A stretch of 64,000 nt of DNA from Roseiarcus sp963776665 (GTDB lineage Bacteria; Pseudomonadota; Alphaproteobacteria; Rhizobiales; Beijerinckiaceae), in contig CAVZNQ010000008.1 in assembly GCA_963776665.1 (NCBI GenBank), positions 62,001 through 126,000 on the forward strand, written 5' to 3'. Both the position numbers and the translations under genes were made by a program. Below are positions 58,501-64,000 of the stretch, piece by piece. Under the pieces are notes generated by a model. The model made no database searches. It was not told the origin of the DNA and saw only the letters and a program-made list of their open reading frames with translations. Position 1 is the stretch's first letter. Each line of letters begins with the position of its first letter.

Positions 58501-58982
58501 CGCTTGACGACGACGTCGGTCGGCTCGCGCGCACACGCCCGTTCAGCCTGCTTCCGCGCGAGGCGGTGCAGCTCATCGCCTTCGCCTGTGAAAAGCGGCG
58601 CCTGAAAGCCGGCGACACCTTGTTCCTCGCCGGCGAGACCGCCGACGTCGGCTTTTTCGTCCATTCGGGCGCGATCGCCCTGCTCGCGGACGGAGCCGGG
58701 CCGAAAGACGAGCGGCGCGTCGGCGCGGGCGCCCTGATCGGCGAGAGCGCCCTCTACGCCGAGGCTGCGCGCCGGGTTGGCGCGCGAGCAGCGGAGGATG
58801 CGGTCGTGATGGCGATCCCGCGCGAGACGTTCCGGCGCGTGCTGACTGAATTCCCGGCCGGCGCCGCAAGGATTCGCGCCGAGCTCGCCGCTCGAACCCA
58901 TGCTCTGGTCGAGGGGCTCGAGGCGGCGCGCGTGAAGTCGTTCGAGGGCCCTGCCGCGCCGCGGCCCAGGGCGGCGCAATGA
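58497..58982 (+). CDS. Cyclic nucleotide-binding domain protein
   Basis: 161 residues. A beta-barrel of the CAP/Crp sensory domain is visible: LKAGDTLFLAGETADVGFFVHSG, LIGESALYAEAARRVG and the phosphate-binding-like arginine region. There is no DNA-binding helix-turn-helix, so it is a stand-alone sensor or partner protein. The start is a GTG overlapping the response-regulator stop; its own stop overlaps the following metallopeptidase gene (ATGA at 58979-58982). Two cyclase genes lie in this window and could supply the nucleotide. Confidence 0.8.
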   Translation: MTLDDDVGRLARTRPFSLLPREAVQLIAFACEKRRLKAGDTLFLAGETADVGFFVHSGAIALLADGAGPKDERRVGAGALIGESALYAEAARRVGARAAEDAVVMAIPRETFRRVLTEFPAGAARIRAELAARTHALVEGLEAARVKSFEGPAAPRPRAAQ

Positions 58983-59401
58983 CCGCCGAGACGTTGAGCC
59001 CGGTCGCCTCGTTGCGCGCCCCGACGTCGGAGGACATCGACGCCCTCGCCCGGGCGGCGTTCGACCGGCTCCCGGCTTCGTTTCGGCGCCTCAGCGAGGG
59101 TCTGGTCATTCAGGTGGTCGACTTCGCGGATGACGAGACGTTGAGGGAGATGGGCGCCGAGAGCGAATTCGACCTCCTGGGGCTGTTTAGCGGCCGTGGG
59201 CTCGCCCAGCGCGGCGCTGTCGAGGAGACGGGCGAACTGCCCAACATGATTTGGCTCTATCGCCGGCCGCTGCTCGACTTCTGGTGCGAGGGCGAGGATT
59301 CGCTCGGCGAAGTCGTCGCTCATGTTCTCGTCCATGAGATCGGCCATCATTTCGGTCTCTCGGACTCCGACATGGAGATGATCGAACGATCGGCCCACTG
59401 A
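58979..59401 (+). CDS. Zincin-like metallopeptidase-fold protein (PF06262 family)
   Basis: 140 residues. The zinc-protease-like motif HVLVHEIGHHFGLSDSDME (HExxHH plus downstream acidic residue) near the C-terminus, with LPNMIWLYRRPLLDFW before it, fits the minimal MMP-like (DUF1025) family. Proteolysis has not been shown for most members. It is translationally coupled to the cyclic-nucleotide-binding protein gene. Confidence 0.85.
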   Translation: MTAETLSPVASLRAPTSEDIDALARAAFDRLPASFRRLSEGLVIQVVDFADDETLREMGAESEFDLLGLFSGRGLAQRGAVEETGELPNMIWLYRRPLLDFWCEGEDSLGEVVAHVLVHEIGHHFGLSDSDMEMIERSAH

Positions 59402-59559
59402 CCGATTCGCCCGCCTGACCGGGCCGTCCGAGCGCGGAAGCCCCGGAAATGGCGGGATTTCGGCGCCTTCACAACGGCGTCACGCTCCCTGTAGACTATC
59501 GTCGCGGCCGGACCTGCACGTTGGCCGCCGCTGGACAATCGGAGGCACGGAGCGTCTTT

Positions 59560-60126
59560 GTGACGGTTCACGTACGGTCGGTAACGCCGGGAAATTGTCC
59601 GGCCCTCGTTTTGAATGCGGACTTCCGCCCGCTGAGCTACTATCCGCTGTCGATCTGGTGCTGGCAGGACGCGATCAAGGCGGTGTTTCTCGACAGGGTG
59701 AATATCCTGTCCGAATACGACACCCTGGTGCGCAGCCCGAGCTTCGAGATGCGGTTGCCCTCGGTGGTGTCGCTGAAGAGCTACGTCAAGCCGACCCGCT
59801 TTCCGGCCTTCACGCGGTTCAACGTGTTCCTGCGCGACCGCTTCACCTGCCAGTATTGCGGGCAGCGCGAGGACCTCACCTTCGACCATGTCGTTCCGCG
59901 TTCGAAGGGCGGCTTCACGACCTGGCAGAACGTGGTCGCGGCCTGCTCCGACTGCAACCTGAAGAAAGCCGACATGCTGCCCGCGGTCGCACGCATGTGG
60001 CCGGCCACCAAGCCGTACCAGCCGACGGTGCACGACCTGCACCAGAACGGCCGCCTGTTCCCGCCAAACTACCTGCACGAAAGCTGGATGGACTATCTCT
60101 ACTGGGATAGCGAGCTCGAGGAATAG
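59560..60126 (+). CDS. HNH endonuclease
   Basis: 188 residues from a GTG at 59560 with GGAG seven bases upstream; the longer frame to 59449 is not conserved-looking. Cys4/HNH pattern: CQYCGQREDLTFDHVVPRSK, GGFTTWQNVVAACSDCNLKK (two CxxC pairs plus DHV...GG...N motif). Members of this small rhizobial group (start ALVLNADFRPLSYYPLSIW) are widespread housekeeping-like HNH proteins with no known specific target. Confidence 0.9.
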   Translation: MTVHVRSVTPGNCPALVLNADFRPLSYYPLSIWCWQDAIKAVFLDRVNILSEYDTLVRSPSFEMRLPSVVSLKSYVKPTRFPAFTRFNVFLRDRFTCQYCGQREDLTFDHVVPRSKGGFTTWQNVVAACSDCNLKKADMLPAVARMWPATKPYQPTVHDLHQNGRLFPPNYLHESWMDYLYWDSELEE

Positions 60127-60154
60127 GAGGCCCGGGAGCCGCGCCGCTCGACAC

Positions 60155-60829
60155 TCAAACGTCGGCTGCGAGCGAACGCCTGGCTCGGCGCAAACCCGCA
60201 AGGCCGAGACAGGCGAATCCGGCCGCCATCATCGCCCAGGTCGACGGTTCCGGGACGCTATTGGAGAGGGCGACGCCGATATCGTAGCTGTTCCCGATCG
60301 GTTGATATGTCTGGCCCGGCGCCAGATCCAGAACGCCATCATCGACAAAGACCCCATTTCCATCGCCGAGATATGCTGGAAGCGCCAGATTGGAGCTGGT
60401 GATGAAGAGCAGGTACGTCCCTGCAGTCAGTGTCTGACCGCTCCCTGCTAAGAGAGCGGTGACAATATTGGTCGGCTGGGTCCCCGGCGTGATGGTTACG
60501 AAGGAAGAAGTGGAGAGCGTAAAATTGGCTCCAACCTGGGAGCCGACCGTCATAGAACTCCCCAAATCGTAAAATCCCAGCGTGACGCTCGTGGGAAAAG
60601 TGGCCGTCGCCACCGTAAACTCGATGCTTCTCACGGTCTCCGTCGAGGACAACGAAAACACTTCTCCGGTCCATTGGCTACCATGCCCGCTGCACGTCGA
60701 GCACGAGCCCTCTGGTAAATTTGGCGCCACTGTCAGGTCGGGTATGGACTGATAGAAAATCCCGGCCTCGGCCGGCGCGGCGACCACGGCGACCGCGGCG
60801 GCGAACACGACCAACGAAGTGAGTTTCAT
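60155..60829 (-). CDS. PEP-CTERM sorting-domain secreted protein
   Basis: 224 residues. A signal peptide (SLVVFAAAVAVVAAPAEA) is followed by a Ser/Thr-rich beta protein and the C-terminal sorting signal VPEPSTWAMMAAGFACLGLA ending in LRRARR. Such tails are cut and processed by an exosortase during export. Two cysteines lie in the early mature part (CSTCSGHG). ATG at 60829 is the start of the signal peptide; upstream in-frame sequence is not coding-like. No exosortase or EPS genes are present in this window. Confidence 0.88.
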   Translation of the reverse strand: MKLTSLVVFAAAVAVVAAPAEAGIFYQSIPDLTVAPNLPEGSCSTCSGHGSQWTGEVFSLSSTETVRSIEFTVATATFPTSVTLGFYDLGSSMTVGSQVGANFTLSTSSFVTITPGTQPTNIVTALLAGSGQTLTAGTYLLFITSSNLALPAYLGDGNGVFVDDGVLDLAPGQTYQPIGNSYDIGVALSNSVPEPSTWAMMAAGFACLGLAGLRRARRSLAADV

Positions 60830-61053
60830 TGTTCCCTCCAGCATTTCCTTGCGCCCGGGTTCCAGCGCATGCCACGAGCCAAGCACTTGCCGGCGACAGG
60901 CGCAATCACGATTTCCTTTTGTTGCCTGCGCGCAAAACCTCAATGCATGAATACGAGCAAAAAATCGCTGGGGTGCGGCATCTGGGATGGCACGATGGGC
61001 GCTTGTGGCGACAGTTGCCGGCCTGACGACCTTGTTCTGTCTCGCCTGCCCTT

Positions 61054-62309
61054 TTACGCGGCGACAAGCTCGGCCGCCGGCGCGCGCTTTTGCCGGCGCC
61101 AGAAGAGCCAGGCGACGATGGCGAAATTGAACACGTTGAACAGGAGCCCGTTCAGGAACGCCATCCGGTAAGAGCTCGTGAGATCGAAGATCAGCCCTGA
61201 GAAATAGCCTCCGAACGCCATTCCGAAGATGGTCGCGGAGACGACAAGCCCGATCGCCGCGCCCGCCTGGCGGGGGGCAGCAACTCGCGGCAGATCACCG
61301 CATACATCGGCACGATCCCGCCCTGGAACAGGCCGAAGATTCCGGAGACGACGAATAGCGACGTCAGCCCGTCGAAATAAAGATAGAGCGCGAGGGCGAC
61401 GCCCTGCATGAAAGAGCCGATCATCAGCGTCGCCGAGCCGCCGATGGCGTCGGCGACGAATCCGGAGCCGATGCGCGACACGATGCCAAGCACCATCATC
61501 AGTGACAGCATCTCCGCGCCGTGGGCGACGCCATAGCCGAGGTCGCCGCAATAAGCGACGAGATGAACCTGCGGCATCGACATCGCCACGCAGCAGGAAA
61601 AGCCGGCAAGGACCAGGAGGGCCAGCAGCATTCGCGGGGATATGCCAACGTCGGCCCGCGCCGCCGCGGTCGCCGCCTCGGCTTCGCGGAATGCGCTGTC
61701 GGGGGCGCGCCGACGCATCGCCAGGGTCAGCGGCAAGACGGTCGCCGCGACAATGAGGCCGATGCCGGCGTAAGTCGCCCGCCAGCCGATGGCGGGCATC
61801 GCCACGCTCATCAGCAATGGCCAGATCGTACCGGCGAGGTAGTTGCCGGACGCGACGACCACCACCGCAATCCCGCGCCGCCTGACGAACCAGTGCGAAA
61901 TATCCGCCATCATCGGCCCGAAGCCGGTTCCGGCGCCGACCCCGATCAGCACATGGGCGAGCGAGAATACGAGAAGGTTCGGCGCGTATCCGGCGAGCAC
62001 GAAGCCAAGGCCCAGGCTCACGGCGGAAATCGCCATCGGCCAGGCGATGCCGCGGCGATCGGTCATCCGGCCGAGCGCGATCGTCGAGAAGGCGAGCGTG
62101 CACATCATCAAGGTATAGGGCAGCGAAGCCGCCGAGCGGTCGACGCCGAAGTCGCGCTGCGCCTCCGGCATCACCACGATGATCGCCCACATGCCCGCCC
62201 CGATCAGGGTCGAGATCAAGAGCGCCAAGGCGAGCCGGGTAAAACTATAAGCGCCGTCGGGCGCATAGCCGCCGGCGTCATCGACGGATTGGGCCGGCGA
62301 TCGAGTCAT
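61054..62309 (-). CDS. MFS transporter (single-base frameshift in a G6/C6 run near 61275)
   Basis: About 420 residues when joined, with 12 membrane segments. The N-terminal frame shows LISTLIGAGMWAIIVVMPEA, MTDRRGIAWPM and LAHVLIGVGAGTGFGPMMAD; the last part, GAAIGLVVSATIFGMAFGGYFSGLIFDLTSS, is in another frame. They join if one C (G on the + strand) is restored to the run of six at 61272-61277, giving LLPPRQAGAAIG. The substrate is unknown; the overall pattern is of the organic-anion/oxalate-formate-like MFS group. A homopolymer slip is the simplest explanation. Confidence 0.82.
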
Positions 62310-62432
62310 CGCGCGACCTTGCGGCGCCGGCCCCGCGATGGCAAGCAGTGGCGGCAGCTCCGACGGACGCGAGAGACGCCGGCCGCAGGAGAGTCAGCAG
62401 AGCGGGGGCCTTAAGCTTGCCGGGATTTGGAA

Positions 62433-63950
62433 ATGCGCTCTGGACAACGATTTTTGCGATCTCTCGATAGCAGACGCCGGACAATTCTTTTTGTTTCGCT
62501 CTTCCTCATTCTCATCGGAGCCCGGGCAGCCGTCATCGATTACGCCGGAAACCCAACTCCGTACGCGGACGAATGGGACGGTGAAGCCGCCAACCTGTTG
62601 AAGCCCTATCTCCGAGGCGAACTCACAATCGGCGACTTGTTTCACGCTCACAATGAGCACGTCATTTTCTTCACCCGATCGCTGACTCTGGCGATCTTCA
62701 AGGTCTCCGGCTATTGGGACGTCGTCCTTCAGATGATCGCCAATGCAATCCTCGACGCAGCGACGGTTGTGGCCATCAGTTACGCGCTCTCGCGCCCGCT
62801 TCGCGGCGGCTGGGCGCTGGCGGCGATGATTTTGGCCGCTTTGGTCAATGCTCTTCCATTAAGTTATGACAACATATTACTTGGATTCAATACGCACTTC
62901 TACTTGCTGCTGGCTTTTTCATTCGGCAGCCTGTGGTTCATGGCCGACAGCAGGGCGTGGACGCCGCGATGGGCGGCGGGAGGCCTGCTCGGGCTCGCCT
63001 CGTTCCTTTGCATGGCTTCGGGCGCGCTGACGTTCGCTGCGGCGATCGGTTTGCATCTCTTGCAAATGGCTTGCGGCCGGAGAGGAGGCGCGCGGGAATG
63101 GCTCGGGATCGCCGCCCTCGCCCTGGCGACCGTCGTCTTGGTGAGCGTTATTCCCCGCGTGCCCGACTCTGAGGTCTACCGCGCACATTCGCTCTGGCAG
63201 TTCGTCGCCGCGGTCTTCCAGCTCGCGAGTTGGCCGGCCCCGCCCAACCTCGGCTCGCTCATGGCCTTGCCGTCGGTCATGTTCTGCTTGCGCACAGTCG
63301 CCGACCGGCCCCAGCTCCAGGACCCACGTTGGTTCAATGTCGTTGCGTTCGGATGGGTCGTAACCCAGTTCATGGCCTTCGCCGCCGGGCGGGCGCTGAT
63401 TCCGGTCGAAACGCGCTACCTTGACACGCTCCTGATCGGCCTTGCGATCAATATGACCAGTTTCTTCTGGCTCGCGACCTCGGACCCGACCGCCGCGCGG
63501 CGCCGGACCTGGTGGTTCGCGGCGCTCGCGGCATGGCTCGTCATCGTGGCCGGGTCGCTCGCCTATCCCAAGCGCCCGCTGCCCGGCTCGATGGATCTGC
63601 GGCGCGAGACCGCCAGCGTCCAAGAGAAAAATTTGCGCTTCTATCTCGCCACGGGCGATGCATCGTATCTCGCTGGCGCTCCGCTGATGGACATACCCTA
63701 CCCGGAGGCGGCCCGGCTGCGCCAATTGCTCGATGCGCCAGAGATCCGCGCGGCCCTGCCGCCGGCGTTGCTCTCGCGAGATACGCCGCCCAATCGGGTC
63801 GAGGCGTTCAAGAGAACTTTCCTCGGTCAAGGCTATGTTTGGCTCGGCGCGGGTATTCTTCTACTGATCGCTTCTATCGCCTGGGAAGCGGGCGTCCGGC
63901 AGTTCGGACGTTCTTGGTTTGCAAACTCCGCTTCTCCCTCAAAGGGTTAA
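62433..63950 (+). CDS. Large polytopic membrane protein of unknown function
   Basis: 505 residues. After a basic start there are about ten membrane segments, with a first periplasmic loop DYAGNPTPYADEWDGEAANLLKPYLRGELTIGDLFHAHNEHV containing several acidic and His residues, and later loops with RAHSLWQ and RALIPVETRYLDT. The overall architecture (D-E-W, H-N-E-H early loop, Arg-rich loop, multispan) resembles lipid-linked glycosyltransferases of the GT-C type, but I see no exact family motif. The start at 62433 is preferred over the TTG at 62427. The C-terminal tail is short and basic. Confidence 0.65.
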   Translation: MRSGQRFLRSLDSRRRTILFVSLFLILIGARAAVIDYAGNPTPYADEWDGEAANLLKPYLRGELTIGDLFHAHNEHVIFFTRSLTLAIFKVSGYWDVVLQMIANAILDAATVVAISYALSRPLRGGWALAAMILAALVNALPLSYDNILLGFNTHFYLLLAFSFGSLWFMADSRAWTPRWAAGGLLGLASFLCMASGALTFAAAIGLHLLQMACGRRGGAREWLGIAALALATVVLVSVIPRVPDSEVYRAHSLWQFVAAVFQLASWPAPPNLGSLMALPSVMFCLRTVADRPQLQDPRWFNVVAFGWVVTQFMAFAAGRALIPVETRYLDTLLIGLAINMTSFFWLATSDPTAARRRTWWFAALAAWLVIVAGSLAYPKRPLPGSMDLRRETASVQEKNLRFYLATGDASYLAGAPLMDIPYPEAARLRQLLDAPEIRAALPPALLSRDTPPNRVEAFKRTFLGQGYVWLGAGILLLIASIAWEAGVRQFGRSWFANSASPSKG

Positions 63951-64000
63951 TTCGAGGAACCCCCCATCACAGGCGCATGCCGAGAAGTACCGACCGTATT

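Overview
The window is GC-rich, densely coded chromosomal DNA of an alphaproteobacterium, most likely of the order Hyphomicrobiales (Rhizobiales). This placement is inference from gene content: homospermidine synthase, HrcA, malic enzyme MaeB, pyruvate phosphate dikinase, intracellular PHB depolymerase, LolA next to exonuclease III, and a SahR-type operator in front of metH. I see no rRNA, tRNA, CRISPR array, prophage or intact insertion sequence.

Layout. 1-3.3 kb: end of a DsbA/HCCA-isomerase-like protein, a cytosine-deaminase-like amidohydrolase, and a convergent, frameshifted acetolactate-synthase-like enzyme. 3.4-7.8 kb: hrcA, an HdeD-like membrane protein and ppdK. 7.8-17.2 kb: a class III cyclase/TolB-like/TPR protein, a SnoaL-like protein, a membrane protein overlapping pcaD, kup, a GT25 glycosyltransferase and maeB. 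17.4-24.5 kb: SahR-type operator and metH, a DUF1275 protein, dodecin, a GST, and phaZ behind a perfect inverted repeat. 24.5-30.2 kb: a small repeat-encoded ORF, a second cyclase/TPR protein, a manganese catalase flanked by a 54-bp direct repeat that copies the end of the neighbouring aldo/keto reductase gene, and a DsbA-like protein.

30.2-33.7 kb is the most distinctive locus. An ECF sigma factor and its NrsF-type membrane anti-sigma face a bufB-bufC-doxX operon (DUF692 multinuclear iron oxidase, DUF2063 partner, DoxX). This resembles the Caulobacter sigF metal-stress/bufferin system, but no precursor-peptide gene is present and the putative ECF promoter abuts bufB directly.

33.7-47.5 kb: an EmrAB-type efflux pair, a beta-carbonic anhydrase, a P460-like cytochrome, homospermidine synthase, and a ribose-type ABC transporter joined to methylthioribose kinase (predicted methylthioribose salvage) ending in a truncated polysaccharide-export domain; then dapD and a BKACE (DUF849) enzyme divergent from a class III aminotransferase. 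49-64 kb: lolA, xth, small secreted and lipoprotein genes, penicillin acylase, an LTXXQ protein, a Pro-rich repeat protein, a response regulator/cyclic-nucleotide-binding/metallopeptidase/HNH run, a PEP-CTERM protein, an MFS transporter and a large membrane protein.

Six otherwise well-conserved genes (the TPP enzyme, metH, the EmrB-type transporter, homospermidine synthase, mtnK and an MFS transporter) each carry one single-base frameshift, several in short runs of one base. That density in unrelated genes points to residual indel errors in the sequence rather than true gene decay, although I cannot test this here.
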